DNA of 64,000 nucleotides from the NCBI GenBank assembly GCA_008711135.1, contig VUAW01000003.1, positions 233,676 through 297,675 on the forward strand. Direction: 5' to 3'. The notes beneath the pieces were generated by a model. The model ran no database searches. It was not told the origin of the DNA and worked only from the letters and a program-made list of their open reading frames with translations. Below, piece after piece: positions 16,177-25,818 of the stretch. The number at the start of each line of letters is the position of its first letter. Position 1 is the stretch's first letter. The position numbers and the translations under genes were made by a program. Source of the stretch: Rhodobacteraceae bacterium LNNU 3342 (GTDB taxonomy: Bacteria; Pseudomonadota; Alphaproteobacteria; Rhodobacterales; Rhodobacteraceae).

Positions 16177-16931
16177 TCCGGATCTCTAATCTTTGCCATT
16201 CCATCGGGGCGGCGCCCATCCTGCATGACATCAACGTGGACCTGCCCGCCGGGGGCATCACCGCACTGGTAGGGCCAAACGGGGCAGGGAAATCCACTCT
16301 TCTGCATCTGGTCGCGCGGCTGGAGGCGCTGCAGACCGGCAGCGTCACGATTGACGGGCTGGATGTCGCGCAAACGCCGACAGGCCTGCTGGCGCGCAAG
16401 ATGGCGATCCTGGCGCAACAGACCCACATCGGCAGCCGCCTGCGGGTCCGGGATCTGGTGGGCTTTGGCCGCTATCCCCACCACCGCGGCCGCCCCCGCC
16501 CCGAAGATGACGCCGCGGTCGAGGAAGCACTGCACGAGTTCAGCCTGCTGCCGCTTGCCGACCGGTTTCTGGATGCGCTGTCGGGCGGGCAGCAGCAGCG
16601 TGCCCATCTTGCAATGGTGTTTGCGCAGGGGACTGACTGGCTGTTGCTGGACGAGCCGCTGAACAACCTCGACATGTTCCACGCCCGCGCCCTGATGCAG
16701 CGCCTGCGCGAGGTCGCGCGCGCACATGGCCGCAGCGTCGTCATCGTGGTGCATGAGATCAACTATGCCGCTGCCTATGCCGACCACATCGTCGCGCTCA
16801 AGGACGGCCGCCTTGCCGCCACCGGCACCCCCGAGGAGGTGCTTTGCCCCGTGGTGCTGGAAACGCTGTTCGACATGCCGATGCGCGTTCATCAGGTGGA
16901 CGGGCGGCCATTGGTGCTGCACCACGTCTGA
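16173..16931 (+). CDS. Siderophore ABC transporter ATP-binding protein
   Basis: A 252-residue ABC ATPase. Walker A is GPNGAGKST (about residues 34-42), the Q-loop is near AILAQQTHIG, the signature is LSGGQQQRAHLA, Walker B is WLLLDEPLNNLD, and the switch His is in IVVHEINYA. The Asn-rich D-loop is typical of the siderophore group (YclP/CeuD). It completes the substrate-binding protein - permease - permease - ATPase operon and is translationally coupled to the second permease. Confidence 0.94.
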   Translation: MIRISNLCHSIGAAPILHDINVDLPAGGITALVGPNGAGKSTLLHLVARLEALQTGSVTIDGLDVAQTPTGLLARKMAILAQQTHIGSRLRVRDLVGFGRYPHHRGRPRPEDDAAVEEALHEFSLLPLADRFLDALSGGQQQRAHLAMVFAQGTDWLLLDEPLNNLDMFHARALMQRLREVARAHGRSVVIVVHEINYAAAYADHIVALKDGRLAATGTPEEVLCPVVLETLFDMPMRVHQVDGRPLVLHHV

Positions 16932-16935
16932 AAGT

Positions 16936-16955
16936 TGCCGCATTTTTAGGCGGCA
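16936..16955 (+). terminator. Small hairpin after the ABC operon
   Basis: TGCCGC (16936-16941) pairs with GCGGCA (16950-16955) around an ATTTTTAG loop, 4 bases after the ATPase stop. The T-run lies in the loop, not after the stem, so it is a weak terminator or a partial attenuator before the hupE-like gene. Confidence 0.25.
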
Positions 16956-17045
16956 GGCGCGGCATCGATGTCGAAATCACGCCAGAGGCTTGCCGCCGCC
17001 GCAGCGACTGGTCAGGTTTGCCGCGACAAGACATTGGGGAATACC

Positions 17046-17633
17046 ATGAACCGCCTGATCCTGCCCGCCCTCATGATCCTTTCCGCTGCGCCTGCCCTTG
17101 CGCATCCGGGCCACCACCATCACGACGGATCGGCCTTTGGCACGGGGTTCGTGCATCCGATGCTGGGGGCGGATCATATCCTTGCGATGATCGCTGTGGG
17201 CCTCTGGGCTGCCAGCCTCGGCGGGCGCGCCGTCTGGACATTGCCTACGAGCTTCGTGGGCGCAATGGTGGTGGGCTTTGGTCTCGCACTCGGCGGCTTT
17301 GGCCTGCCGCTGGTGGAGCCGATGATCCTTGGCTCCGTCTTCGTGCTTGGGTTGGCGCTGGCGCTGGCACTGCGGCTGCCGGTGGGGGCAAGCGCGGCGC
17401 TGGTGGCGCTCTTCGGGCTGTTCCACGGTCACGCCCACGGGCAGGAAATGGGTGATGCCGGTGCGTTGACCTTTGGCACGGGTTTCGCGCTGGCGACGGC
17501 GCTGCTGCACGCGGCGGGCGTGGCGCTGGGCGGCATCGCGTTGCGTGAACTTTCGGCTGCGCGCGGTGTGGCGGTTCTGCGCGGCCTAGGGGCGATCACG
17601 CTGCTTGGCGGTGTCGCTGTCGCGCTCTCCTGA
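17046..17633 (+). CDS. hupE: HupE/UreJ-family membrane metal transporter
   Basis: A 195-residue protein with a cleavable-looking signal segment ending ALAHPGHHHHDG, the HPMLGADHILAM motif and GLFHGHAHGQEM, separated by about six hydrophobic helices. These are hallmarks of HupE/UreJ, which are thought to import nickel or cobalt; the His-rich start suggests metal binding. It follows the siderophore operon by 114 bases and may be co-expressed with it. A second HupE-like gene under a cobalamin riboswitch is at 33.4 kb, so the two copies may be specialised, this one perhaps not for cobalt. It abuts the convergent trhO. Confidence 0.85.
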   Translation: MNRLILPALMILSAAPALAHPGHHHHDGSAFGTGFVHPMLGADHILAMIAVGLWAASLGGRAVWTLPTSFVGAMVVGFGLALGGFGLPLVEPMILGSVFVLGLALALALRLPVGASAALVALFGLFHGHAHGQEMGDAGALTFGTGFALATALLHAAGVALGGIALRELSAARGVAVLRGLGAITLLGGVAVALS

Positions 17634-18536
17634 TTACTGGCCCAGGTGCCGGTCGCCCCGGGCGGCGGCCAGCGCCATCTGCCGCTGCCGCTCGCGGAAG
17701 CCCTGCCGCCGTTCCTCCGAATATTCATCAATGCAGTGGTGGCAGCTGACGCCTTCCTCATAGGCCGGGTGGTCCAGATCATCCGTGGTCAGCGGCCGCC
17801 GGCAGGCGTGGCATGACGAAAGCCCGCCCGGCCGCAACCCATGCCCCACCGACACACGCTGATCGAACACAAAGCATTCGCCGTCCCAAAGGCTCTGATC
17901 CTCCGGAACTTCCTCCAGATACTTCAGGATGCCGCCCTTGAGGTGGAACACCTCCTCGACCCCTTGGCCCAGCAGGTAGTTGGTCGATTTCTCGCACCGG
18001 ATGCCGCCGGTGCAGAACATGGCGATCCGCTTGCCCTCGAACTTGTCGCGGTTTTCTTCCCACCACTTGGGGAAGTCGCGGAAGGCACGGGTGCCGGGGT
18101 CGATGGCGCCGCGGAAGGTGCCGATGCCGACCTCGTAATCATTCCGGGTGTCGATCACCGCCACATCGGGGGCAGAGATCAGGTCATTCCAGTCCTGCGG
18201 CGCAACATAGTGGCCGGTGCCGGATAGCGGATCGACATCCGGCTGGCCCATGGTCACGATCTCTTTCTTCAGCCGGACCTTCATCCGGCCAAAGGGCATG
18301 GTTTCGGCCAGGCTCTCCTTCCACTCCAACGTCTCGCAGCCGGGCAGGGTGCGGATATGGGCAAGGACGCGGTCGATCCCCTTGCGCGGGCCGGCGATGG
18401 TGCCGTTGATCCCTTCCTTCGCCAGCAGAAGCGAGCCACGGACGCCTGCCTCCTGGCACAGCGAAAGGAGCGGCCCCTGCAAGGCGGCAGGATCCGGGAA
18501 TCGGGTGAAGTGGTAAAGCGCGGCAACTGTCAGCAT
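17634..18536 (-). CDS. trhO: tRNA uridine-5-hydroxylase TrhO (YceA, rhodanese-domain)
   Basis: About 300 residues: an N-terminal ferredoxin-like domain ([25 protein letters not shown]), then a rhodanese domain with the active-site loop [12 protein letters not shown], and a C-terminal Cys-rich region ([18 protein letters not shown]). TrhO catalyses oxygen-dependent 5-hydroxylation of U34 in tRNAs, the first step to cmo5U/mo5U. I prefer the ATG at 18536 because family members begin at this segment; an upstream ATG at 18584 would add 16 residues. Neither has a clear ribosome-binding site. Confidence 0.92.
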   Translation of the reverse strand: MLTVAALYHFTRFPDPAALQGPLLSLCQEAGVRGSLLLAKEGINGTIAGPRKGIDRVLAHIRTLPGCETLEWKESLAETMPFGRMKVRLKKEIVTMGQPDVDPLSGTGHYVAPQDWNDLISAPDVAVIDTRNDYEVGIGTFRGAIDPGTRAFRDFPKWWEENRDKFEGKRIAMFCTGGIRCEKSTNYLLGQGVEEVFHLKGGILKYLEEVPEDQSLWDGECFVFDQRVSVGHGLRPGGLSSCHACRRPLTTDDLDHPAYEEGVSCHHCIDEYSEERRQGFRERQRQMALAAARGDRHLGQ

Positions 18537-18641
18537 GGCGCCCAGATAGGCGCCCCAGGGGTACCTGCGCAAGGGGGCGGCCATTGACGCGGGCAGTCAT
18601 GCGACTTACGCAAACCCATGCGGAGCCAAAGGAGGAAGGCC

Positions 18642-19247
18642 ATGCAGGATCAAGAGGCGCTGATCGTCGTCGATGTGCAGAACGATTTCTGCCCGGGCGG
18701 TGCGCTTGCCGTGGCCGAAGGCGACCTGATCATTCCCCGGATCAACGCGCTGATGGATGACTTCGCAACCGTGATCCTGACCCAGGACTGGCATCCGGCC
18801 GATCACCGCTCCTTCGCCAGTCAGCATCCGGGGCAGGCGCCGTTTTCGATGACCCAGATGCCCTATGGCCCGCAGGTGCTGTGGCCCGACCACTGTGTGC
18901 AAGGCACGGCAGGCGCGGCCTTCCACCCTGACCTGCAGACCGAACCGGCGCAGCTGGTGCTCCGCAAGGGCTTCCGCGCGGGGATCGACAGCTATTCCGC
19001 GTTCTTTGAAAACGACAAGACGACGCCGACAGGGCTGGAAGGGTATCTGCGCACGCGCGGCATCCAGCGGCTGACCTTCGTTGGTCTCGCGCTTGATTTC
19101 TGTGTGGCCTACTCGGCCCTTGATGCGGCGCGGCTGGGGTTCCAGGCGCGGGTGCTGGAAGGCGCCTGCCGGGCCATCGACCTTGACGGTTCGCTTGATG
19201 CGCAGCGGTCGGCCATGCAGGCCGCCGGCGTTGCGATGGAGAACTGA
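18642..19247 (+). CDS. pncA: Nicotinamidase
   Basis: A 201-residue isochorismatase-fold enzyme that deamidates nicotinamide to nicotinate. The catalytic Asp is in [12 protein letters not shown], the metal-binding Asp/His are in [10 protein letters not shown], the Lys in [15 protein letters not shown], and the catalytic Cys in [11 protein letters not shown] strong GGAGGAAGG site precedes the ATG at 18642. It is followed after a single base by pncB, so the two form a Preiss-Handler NAD salvage pair. Confidence 0.95.
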   Translation: MQDQEALIVVDVQNDFCPGGALAVAEGDLIIPRINALMDDFATVILTQDWHPADHRSFASQHPGQAPFSMTQMPYGPQVLWPDHCVQGTAGAAFHPDLQTEPAQLVLRKGFRAGIDSYSAFFENDKTTPTGLEGYLRTRGIQRLTFVGLALDFCVAYSALDAARLGFQARVLEGACRAIDLDGSLDAQRSAMQAAGVAMEN

Positions 19248-19248
19248 G

Positions 19249-20541
19249 ATGGTGGATGTCGCGACCCGCGTTTATAACCACAAGTGGAAGATCGACCCGA
19301 TCGTCCGCTCGCTGATCGATACCGATTTCTACAAGCTCCTGATGTGCCAGTCGGTGTTCCGCAACCGGCCCGACACACAGGTGACTTTCAGCCTGATCAA
19401 CCGGACGAAATCCATCCGCCTCGCCGACCTGATCGATGAGGGCGAGCTGCGCGAGCAGCTGGACCACATCCGCACCCTGCGCCTGTCGCGCGGCGAAAGT
19501 ACCTTCCTGCGCGGCAACACCTTTTACGGCAAGCGCCAGATGTTCCGCCCCGACTTCATGGAGTGGTTCGAGGGCCTGTCCCTGCCGCCGTACCACCTGG
19601 AAAAGCGAAACGGGCAGTACGAACTGACCTTCGAAGGCGCGTGGCCAGAGGTCATGCTATGGGAAATTCCCGCGCTGACGGTGCTGATGGAATTGCGCAG
19701 CCGCGCCGTGCTCAAGCACATGGGCCGGTTCGAGCTTCAAGTGCTCTATGCCCGGGCGATGACCAAGCTTTGGGAAAAGATCGAACGACTGCGCAAGATC
19801 GACGGGCTGAGGGTGGCCGATTTCGGAACCCGGCGGCGGCACAGCTTCCTTTGGCAGGACTGGTGCGTGCAGGCGATGATCGAGGGGTTGGGGAACAAGT
19901 TCACCGGCACCTCCAACTGCCTGATCGCCATGCGACGCGAGGTGGAGGCGATCGGCACCAACGCCCATGAACTGCCGATGGTCTATTCCGCGCTGGCCGA
20001 TACGGACGAGGAACTGGCCCAGGCCCCCTATCAGGTACTTGCCGACTGGCACGAGGAGCACGAGGGTAACCTGCGCGTGATCCTGCCCGATACCTATGGC
20101 ACCGAAGGATTCCTGCGCCGCGCGCCCGACTGGCTGACCACCTGGACCGGCATCCGCATCGACAGCGGCGATCCGGTGGAAGGCGCGGAAACCGCGATCC
20201 GCTGGTGGAAGGACCGTGGCGAGGACCCGCGGGAGAAGCTGGTGATCTTTTCCGACGGGCTGGACGTTGAAAAGATCGAGGAGCTTTCCGCGATGTTCCG
20301 TGGGCGTGTCAGGGTCAGCTTTGGCTGGGGCACGATGCTGACCAACGACTTCCGCGGGCTGGTGGAAGGGGACGCGCTGGCGCCCTTTTCCTTGGTCTGC
20401 AAGGCGATCGCGGCAAACGGGCGCCCAACAGTCAAACTGTCGGACAACCCGAACAAGGCCATGGGCCCCCTTGAGGAGGTCGAGCGCTACAAGCGGGTCT
20501 TTGGCGTTGGCCCGCAGACGGCGCGCGAGGTGCTCGTCTAG
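19249..20541 (+). CDS. pncB: Nicotinate phosphoribosyltransferase
   Basis: A 430-residue enzyme that makes nicotinate mononucleotide from nicotinate and PRPP with ATP. It shows [17 protein letters not shown] at the start, FGTRRRHSF with the phosphorylatable catalytic His, TGTSN, and [11 protein letters not shown] as the phosphate-binding loop. Length and motifs are normal. It starts one base after pncA. Its TAG stop shares CTAG with the convergent PiT stop. Confidence 0.96.
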   Translation: MVDVATRVYNHKWKIDPIVRSLIDTDFYKLLMCQSVFRNRPDTQVTFSLINRTKSIRLADLIDEGELREQLDHIRTLRLSRGESTFLRGNTFYGKRQMFRPDFMEWFEGLSLPPYHLEKRNGQYELTFEGAWPEVMLWEIPALTVLMELRSRAVLKHMGRFELQVLYARAMTKLWEKIERLRKIDGLRVADFGTRRRHSFLWQDWCVQAMIEGLGNKFTGTSNCLIAMRREVEAIGTNAHELPMVYSALADTDEELAQAPYQVLADWHEEHEGNLRVILPDTYGTEGFLRRAPDWLTTWTGIRIDSGDPVEGAETAIRWWKDRGEDPREKLVIFSDGLDVEKIEELSAMFRGRVRVSFGWGTMLTNDFRGLVEGDALAPFSLVCKAIAANGRPTVKLSDNPNKAMGPLEEVERYKRVFGVGPQTAREVLV

Positions 20542-22028
20542 CCCGCGAAGGTCCGGAGCAGCACGAAGACAAGCGCCGAAAGCAGCGCAGCCGCGGGCAC
20601 CGTCACCACCCAGGCTGCGACGATGGTCATGAAATGCGCCCGGCGCACCAGCTTGCGCCGGCTCCGCTCCTCTGGCGGGACGGGCTTGCCCTTGCTGATG
20701 CCCAGCATCCGGGCCCGCCGTTCAGCATGCCATTCCCGGTAGAACCCGACGCCGAACACCGCGCCAACGGTGATGTGGGTCGAGCTGACGGGCAGGCCCA
20801 GCCAACTGGCGATGATCACGGTGATTGCCGCCGCGAGCGAGACACAGTAGGCCCGCATCGGGTTCAGCTTGGTGATCTGGCTACCGACCATCCGGATCAG
20901 CTTGGGCCCGAAGAGGACCAGGCCGAACGACAACCCGGCGGCCCCTATCAGCATGACCCACAGCGGGATCACCACCTGTGCAGCCACGTCGCCAGATCCC
21001 ACGACGTGGACGATGGCCGCCAGCGGCCCTACCGCGTTCGCCACGTCATTCGCGCCATGCGCAAAGGACAGCAGCGCCGCCGACAGCACAAGCGGCACGG
21101 CGAACAGCTTCTTGAGCGATTTCTTCCGGTTCTCCAGCCCTTCTGACTGGCGGCGGATCAGGGGGCGAGAGATCAGCCCCACAACTACAGCCGCGGCCAG
21201 CCCGATCAGCACGGCACTGCCCAAGGGAATGGTTACCAGCCGGTTCAGGCCCTTGATACAGAGATAGGTCGCGAAACTGCCCGCCATGATCCCGATCAGC
21301 ACCGGCACCCAGCGGCGCGCAGCGGCAATCTTGTCGTCGCGGTAGATGATCTGCGACTTGATGAACGCCAGGAAGAGCGCCGCGACGATGCCCCCCATGA
21401 GCGGAGAAATCACCCAGCTCGCCGCGATCCGGCCCATCATCGCCCAGTTGACCGCCGCAAATCCCGCGGCCGTCACGCCTGCGCCCATGACGCCGCCGAC
21501 CACGGAATGGGTGGTCGAAACCGGTGCACCGATCAGCGTGGCGAGGTTGATCCACAAAGCGGCGGCGATCAGGGCGGACATCATCGCCCAGACGAAGATG
21601 TGGTCTTCCGCCACGCTTGCAGGGTTGACGATGCCGCCGGAAATGGTGCCGACCACGTCCCCACCTGCCAGCAAGGCGCCTGCGGTTTCGCAGATCGCCG
21701 CGATCAGCAGCGCACCGCCCAGCGTCAGGGCATTCGCCCCCACTGCCGGGCCCATGTTGTTGGCCACGTCATTCGCGCCGATGTTGAGCGCCATGTACGC
21801 CCCAAACACTGCGGCCGCGACGATGATCACCGCAGAAGGCTGCTGGCCCACGATCACGCTGGCGATGATAGCCACCACCACGATGAAACTGAGCGCGATG
21901 CCTGGCGCGACCAGCGGCCGGCCCACATACATCGTCCCTTGCTCAAGCCGGCTGATCCGGTTGAGGTCCTTGTCCAGGGTCTTCCACTGGTTGACTGGTT
22001 GGTCCTTCACCCGGCCTCGCGTATTCAT
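20538..22028 (-). CDS. Inorganic phosphate transporter, PiT family
   Basis: A 496-residue membrane protein with about ten to eleven helices and the two PiT signature repeats [14 protein letters not shown] (N-terminal) and [13 protein letters not shown] (C-terminal), plus paired [11 protein letters not shown] and [11 protein letters not shown] segments. PiT carriers import metal-phosphate with protons. The cytoplasmic N-terminal 35 residues and a central loop rich in basic residues are typical of the longer bacterial forms. No phoU-like gene is adjacent. Confidence 0.93.
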   Translation of the reverse strand: MNTRGRVKDQPVNQWKTLDKDLNRISRLEQGTMYVGRPLVAPGIALSFIVVVAIIASVIVGQQPSAVIIVAAAVFGAYMALNIGANDVANNMGPAVGANALTLGGALLIAAICETAGALLAGGDVVGTISGGIVNPASVAEDHIFVWAMMSALIAAALWINLATLIGAPVSTTHSVVGGVMGAGVTAAGFAAVNWAMMGRIAASWVISPLMGGIVAALFLAFIKSQIIYRDDKIAAARRWVPVLIGIMAGSFATYLCIKGLNRLVTIPLGSAVLIGLAAAVVVGLISRPLIRRQSEGLENRKKSLKKLFAVPLVLSAALLSFAHGANDVANAVGPLAAIVHVVGSGDVAAQVVIPLWVMLIGAAGLSFGLVLFGPKLIRMVGSQITKLNPMRAYCVSLAAAITVIIASWLGLPVSSTHITVGAVFGVGFYREWHAERRARMLGISKGKPVPPEERSRRKLVRRAHFMTIVAAWVVTVPAAALLSALVFVLLRTFAG

Positions 22029-22091
22029 CTGATCTTACATTACGCGCGCCGGATTACAGGGGTTCCCCCGGAAGGGCAACGGCACCGCCTT

Positions 22092-22553
22092 CTAATCCAA
22101 GGCACCCAGCAAGGCTCGAAGCTCCGGTTCATCGACCATTTCCGCGGCCTGTCTGGCAGGAACCCATTCCCGCTTGCGCCTGCGCCTTTCAGGATAATCA
22201 TCCGCAAGCTCATCGACCTGGACCCGGAACACCTTCACCTCGGTCAAAAGGGGCAGGCCACCTTCCTTGATCTTCTGGTAGGTGTAGCGGCCAAAGGGTT
22301 TTTCAGAAACCTTGCCGCGCACGCCTGCCTCTTCCCAGGCTTCGCGCAAGGCTGCCTGGGCCAGACTGCGGCCCTTCATCGGCCAACCCTTGGGCAGGAC
22401 CCAGCGGCCGGTGCCCAAGCTGCAGATCAGAAGCACCTCCAGCGTCCCGTTCTTTTCGCGCGTGCAAAGGGCCGCCGCCTGCAGATAAGGCGGGCGGCCC
22501 AAGAGCGGCCCTACGGCCTCGCGCAGGGCCCGGGCAAGGCGGGTCTGGATCAT
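22092..22553 (-). CDS. Nudix hydrolase (diphosphoinositol-polyphosphate-hydrolase-like)
   Basis: A 153-residue Nudix protein. The Nudix box begins at GWPMKGRSLAQAAL and continues REAWEEAGV, so the metal-binding REXXEE core is intact. The first Glu of the canonical GX5EX7REUXEEXGU is Arg here. The WVLPKGWP lead-in and basic YPERRRRKREW loop resemble the diphosphoinositol/Ap5A hydrolase group. The substrate is unknown. Confidence 0.87.
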   Translation of the reverse strand: MIQTRLARALREAVGPLLGRPPYLQAAALCTREKNGTLEVLLICSLGTGRWVLPKGWPMKGRSLAQAALREAWEEAGVRGKVSEKPFGRYTYQKIKEGGLPLLTEVKVFRVQVDELADDYPERRRRKREWVPARQAAEMVDEPELRALLGALD

Positions 22554-22618
22554 TGGCGGTCCCTGAAGTCGTGGTTTCCTATTCCGGCAGATAAGGAACA
22601 GAAACGTTTATATCGCGT

Positions 22619-22675
22619 TTACTTTCCCAACGTCCGCCACCGCCAGAAGTTTCCTTGGGGACGTGGTTTTTCCAT
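22619..22675 (-). CDS. Candidate 18-codon ORF coupled to arfB
   Basis: The arfB stop overlaps an ATG (TGATG) that opens an 18-residue reading frame, MEKPRPQGNFWRWRTLGK, rich in Trp and Arg. The position would allow re-initiation after arfB. Nothing else supports it and I recognise no family; it may be chance. Confidence 0.2.
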   Translation of the reverse strand: MEKPRPQGNFWRWRTLGK

Positions 22676-23100
22676 CAGTCCTCGACATCCGCCACGCGCC
22701 CACGTAGCGCCTTGACGGTGCCGCGCTGGGCCTTTGCCTCGATCCGCCGGCGCTGCGAGGCCAGCGTGGGTTTGGTCGCCACCCGCCGCTTGGGCGCCAC
22801 AAGGGCCGCACGGATCAGTTCGGCCAAGCGTTCTCGGGCAATTTCCCGGTTCCGGGCCTGGCTGCGGGTTTCTTCGGCCCGGATCACGATCGCGCCATCC
22901 TGCGTCCAGCGCCGCCCGGCGATGCGCCGCAGCCGGGCCTTGACGGGCGCCGGCAGATGCGGTGACCGCGCCGCCTCGAAACGCAATTCGACTGCGGTGG
23001 AAACCTTGTTCACATTCTGCCCGCCCGGACCAGAGGAGCGGGTGAAATGCTCCGTCATTTCCCAGGGCTGAAGGATGATTTCATCAGTGACGCGCAGCAT
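22675..23100 (-). CDS. arfB: Peptidyl-tRNA hydrolase ArfB (ribosome rescue)
   Basis: A 141-residue protein with the release-factor catalytic motif SSGPGGQNVNKVSTAV (GGQ at about residues 26-28) and a basic C-terminal tail (KRRVATKPTLASQRRR...) that enters the empty mRNA channel. ArfB/YaeJ frees stalled ribosomes by hydrolysing peptidyl-tRNA. It lacks the codon-recognition domains of full release factors, as expected. It lies just beyond the terminator of the small-ORF unit at 23.1-23.3 kb. Confidence 0.94.
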   Translation of the reverse strand: MLRVTDEIILQPWEMTEHFTRSSGPGGQNVNKVSTAVELRFEAARSPHLPAPVKARLRRIAGRRWTQDGAIVIRAEETRSQARNREIARERLAELIRAALVAPKRRVATKPTLASQRRRIEAKAQRGTVKALRGRVADVED

Positions 23101-23119
23101 GGTGAATCTGAAGGCAGGA

Positions 23120-23156
23120 GAAAAATGGAAAGGGTCGCCCGCCGGGGGCGACCCTC
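23120..23156 (-). terminator. Rho-independent terminator of the small-ORF transcript
   Basis: GGGTCGCCC (23132-23140) and GGGCGACCC (23146-23154) form a perfect 9-bp stem with a 5-base loop. On the reverse strand the stem is followed by TTTCCATTTTT. This is the clearest intrinsic terminator in the window. It ends transcription coming from yhhQ or from the small ORF at 23223-23279, before arfB. Confidence 0.8.
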
Positions 23157-23181
23157 CGAGTTCCAGGAGATGGGCCAGTTA

Positions 23182-23222
23182 GGGCAGGCCCAATCAGAAG
23201 GTACGTACCCTTGGGGCTGCCC
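23182..23222 (-). ncRNA. Structured RNA element immediately after the small ORF
   Basis: Directly after the small-ORF stop, GGGCAG (reverse strand) pairs with CTGCCC across 23182-23222. An inner CCC/GGG helix and a small AAGG/CCTT hairpin around GTACGTA lie within. Together with the ORF and terminator this makes a compact transcript of about 160 bases. Function unknown; the pairing is seen directly, the RNA-gene status is inferred. Confidence 0.45.
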
Positions 23223-23279
23223 TCAGGTCGTCTGCCTCCTGACTGTTCTGACACCTCTCTCCAATATCACTCTAGACAC
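23223..23279 (-). CDS. Small 18-residue ORF with near-perfect Shine-Dalgarno
   Basis: A GTG at 23279 opens VSRVILERGVRTVRRQTT, then TGA. The preceding AGAAAGGAGGTGGTCCA contains an almost complete anti-16S match (AAAGGAGGTG) at ideal spacing, the strongest ribosome-binding site in the window. A structured element and a strong terminator follow, so this is an independent short unit between yhhQ and arfB. It may be a regulatory leader peptide or a small protein. I have an impression that this sequence recurs in Rhodobacterales but cannot verify it. Confidence 0.55.
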   Translation of the reverse strand: MSRVILERGVRTVRRQTT

Positions 23280-23350
23280 TGGACCACCTCCTTTCTGAAT
23301 GGGTTTCAATAAGGAAAAGGTGGCACAGATTTGCGCTTTGGCAAGAGGTT

Positions 23351-23974
23351 TCACGCCGGGCGCTTGCGCAGAATTCGGACGATCACGTGAAAGGGAAGAA
23401 GCGAGAGCAGCGCCAGAGACAACTTCATCATCCAATCTGCCGCCGCAAGTGACACCCAAAGCGGCACAATCGGTCCGAATCCAAGCAGTGGGATGGCTTC
23501 GGCAGCCCAAGAGACGTCATTCGCGGGTTCCATGAAGGTCAGGCTGGCGGAAAAAGCGATGCTGAAAAAAAGTGCAGTATCGACCGAACTTCCGGCAAAT
23601 GACGAAGCGAGCGGCGCCCGCCACCACGGCCCGGACCGCAGCCGGTCAAAGATTGCCACGTCCAGCAGCTGCGCCGTCAGGAAGGCAAGGCCAGACCCGA
23701 CGGCGATGCGCCAAGTTACCAGCGGCCCGAATTCCCCCGTGATCTGCGTGCCGACGAACGAACAGGCTACCCCTACGGCAAAACCTACCCAGACCACGCG
23801 CCGCGCCGCTGCCGGGCCATACACGCGGTTCATGACGTCTGTCACCAGAAAGGCGAAGGGGTAGGTCAGCGCCCCCCAGGTGAGCCAGTCGCCGATGACG
23901 AATTGCACAAGGATGTTTGACGCCACCACGATGATGGCCATGGCGGCAACGCCAGGAAGATGAAAGCGGGTCAT
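23351..23974 (-). CDS. yhhQ: Queuosine precursor transporter (YhhQ/VUT family)
   Basis: A 207-residue protein with six or so hydrophobic helices and the VUT/ECF-like features LTYPFAFLVTDVMNRVYG and SSFAGSSVDTALFFSIAF. YhhQ proteins take up preQ0/preQ1 for queuosine tRNA modification. The ATG at 23974 starts MTRFHLPGVAAMAIIVVASNI. No queuosine biosynthesis gene is adjacent. Confidence 0.9.
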   Translation of the reverse strand: MTRFHLPGVAAMAIIVVASNILVQFVIGDWLTWGALTYPFAFLVTDVMNRVYGPAAARRVVWVGFAVGVACSFVGTQITGEFGPLVTWRIAVGSGLAFLTAQLLDVAIFDRLRSGPWWRAPLASSFAGSSVDTALFFSIAFSASLTFMEPANDVSWAAEAIPLLGFGPIVPLWVSLAAADWMMKLSLALLSLLPFHVIVRILRKRPA

Positions 23975-24070
23975 GATCGGTCCGTTTTGGCAAGGTGGCG
24001 GAGAACTTGGCCCCGAAGGGCAGGCGGGTCGTCTATACCCGCGCCGCCATCCGATCAAGAGCGGCCTCCC

Positions 24071-24943
24071 CTAGGATGACACCCGATACTCTACCAGCTC
24101 AGTCCGTTGAAGCGGAAAGAAATTGTCGTCCGAGATCATGGTGAGCCGGATCCCGCCCAAAGGGTCCTGCCAGACCGCAATACCCTCAAGGTTGTCGTGC
24201 TGCCCGAATCGCGACTGCAGCAGCACCTCACCCCCAGTGATCCTGTCGCCTGAAATGTCGAACCGGCGAACCCGGCTGGCAAAACCACCCAGTAAGCGGA
24301 AGTCACGTTCAAGCAGGTAGAACCTCCCGTCCGGACCGAAATCTGCGCCCACGGGAAGGAACCGCCCCACGCGTGGGATGTGGAAGGGTTGCATCCACTC
24401 GCCGCCGCGCAGCCGGTAAACAGGGAAGCCCCGGGGATCCTCGCTTTCCTCGGGCAGGGTCCAGATGTTTCCGGCGCCGTCGATCGCCAGCGCCTCGAGC
24501 GAACCGTTCGCGGGGAAGGTCTTGAAGTCTGGATGGCGGGGCAAGGCCACCGCCGCGCTGCCATAGCTGTTGTAGCGCAAGACCCGGTGCACGCCTTCGA
24601 AAGAGATGAGGATGCGCCCTGTGGCGTCAACCGCCAAGCCTTCCGCGTCGCGCTGGTCGCGCGGCAGCACTGCGCCGTCGGTGCCGCGCAGCATCCGCAC
24701 CGGTTCTGCCTCGATCACGGTGATGATACCCTCGGCGTTCCGGTGCAGCCTACCCCGGGTGATCCCCCCGCGATCCGAGATAGCGATGAAGTTCCCGCCA
24801 TCAGCGGCAAGCTCGATCCCGGAAAAACCGCCATAACCATGCGCGTCGCGCGGCCAGGTGACCGATGCGACATGTTCCGCCATCTGTGCCGCCAGCGGCA
24901 GCGGGACCAGCAGCGTCAGCGCGAGGAGACAACCTCGTAGCAC
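24071..24943 (-). CDS. Phytase-like esterase domain protein, exported
   Basis: About 290 residues. After a signal peptide ([16 protein letters not shown]) comes an 'esterase-like activity of phytase' beta-propeller domain with repeated short acidic/Gly motifs ([57 protein letters not shown]). Substrate unknown; probably periplasmic. I chose the GTG at 24943, which puts the signal peptide at the N-terminus but overlaps mepA by 28 bases. Longer starts read through mepA codons and are unlikely. Confidence 0.75.
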   Translation of the reverse strand: MLRGCLLALTLLVPLPLAAQMAEHVASVTWPRDAHGYGGFSGIELAADGGNFIAISDRGGITRGRLHRNAEGIITVIEAEPVRMLRGTDGAVLPRDQRDAEGLAVDATGRILISFEGVHRVLRYNSYGSAAVALPRHPDFKTFPANGSLEALAIDGAGNIWTLPEESEDPRGFPVYRLRGGEWMQPFHIPRVGRFLPVGADFGPDGRFYLLERDFRLLGGFASRVRRFDISGDRITGGEVLLQSRFGQHDNLEGIAVWQDPLGGIRLTMISDDNFFPLQRTELVEYRVSS

Positions 24944-25818
24944 TGCTGTGGCAGATCGGCCAAGGTGAATTCGCGGGGAGTTCGTTCGCGTGGGGCGGGC
25001 GGCGTGGTGGGCCGCTCGGTCTTGGGTGGCGGGTTCAGGTAGTCGGTCACCCACCATTGAAGGGTCTCGTCACAGCCATTTCCGTTTTTTGAAAGCTCCG
25101 CCACCGTCGGAGTCTGGGTCACGCAATGGCTGTCGCCTGCCGGGCAGCGCAGCCGCACGTGAAAGTGGGTGTTGTGCCCCGCGATGGGGCGGATCTTTTG
25201 CAGCCACGGGGTATCGGCGGCGGTTGCGGTGCGGCACATCTCGATCTTGACAGCAGCGGCGACGAAGATGCGGTCCACCCGCGGATCGGCCGCGGCACGC
25301 CGCATGATCTCATGATGAACCGGTGTCCAGTTGCGGTTAACGCTGCGCTGATCCTCGGTCCGGACGGAGATGGAGCTGATCCGTTCCCGTTCCGCCCGGC
25401 TCAGGTCCAGGCGCGTGGGGGGCAGCATCCAGATGTCCGCGTCGAGCCCGATCTGGTGGCTGTTGTGCCCCGAGGTCATCGGCCCACCGCGCGGCTGACT
25501 GATGTCGCCCAGGTAAAGTCCCTTCCAGCCCAGCAGGCTGGCGGTATAGCTGAGGTCGACGAGGAACTGCACCATGTCCGGATGGCCCCAGTTGCGGTTC
25601 CGGCTCAGCCGCATGGCCTGCCAGTAGGGGCCGGATTCGGGCAGTTCCATCAGCCCGGCGGCACAGCCCTTGGCATAGCTGCCGATGGCTGCCGGCGCAT
25701 GCGCCGAAGCGCTGCGATGCGCCCCGAACAGCTGGTTCGCAAGGGGTTCCGCCGCCACGGGCATGGCGGTGGCGGCAAGTGCGGCGCCAAATGCTAGCGC
25801 AGCGAGGATTCGAGCCAT
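24916..25818 (-). CDS. mepA: Penicillin-insensitive murein endopeptidase MepA
   Basis: A 300-residue periplasmic LAS-type metallopeptidase with a signal peptide (1-23, ending PVAAEP). The zinc ligands are in [16 protein letters not shown] and [11 protein letters not shown], and conserved cysteines are present (CAAG, EMC, RLRCP, HCVTQ). MepA cleaves D-Ala-meso-DAP cross-links. The gene overlaps the MFS gene before it by 25 bases and the phytase-like gene after it, suggesting one operon. Confidence 0.94.
   Translation of the reverse strand: MARILAALAFGAALAATAMPVAAEPLANQLFGAHRSASAHAPAAIGSYAKGCAAGLMELPESGPYWQAMRLSRNRNWGHPDMVQFLVDLSYTASLLGWKGLYLGDISQPRGGPMTSGHNSHQIGLDADIWMLPPTRLDLSRAERERISSISVRTEDQRSVNRNWTPVHHEIMRRAAADPRVDRIFVAAAVKIEMCRTATAADTPWLQKIRPIAGHNTHFHVRLRCPAGDSHCVTQTPTVAELSKNGNGCDETLQWWVTDYLNPPPKTERPTTPPAPRERTPREFTLADLPQQCYEVVSSR

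Noticed and set aside
13323..16931. Siderophore ABC importer as a vitamin B12 (BtuFCD) importer
   Set aside because: The binding protein and heterodimeric permeases fit the YclNOPQ/CeuBCDE group, an iron-box-like site precedes them, and no cobalamin riboswitch is present.
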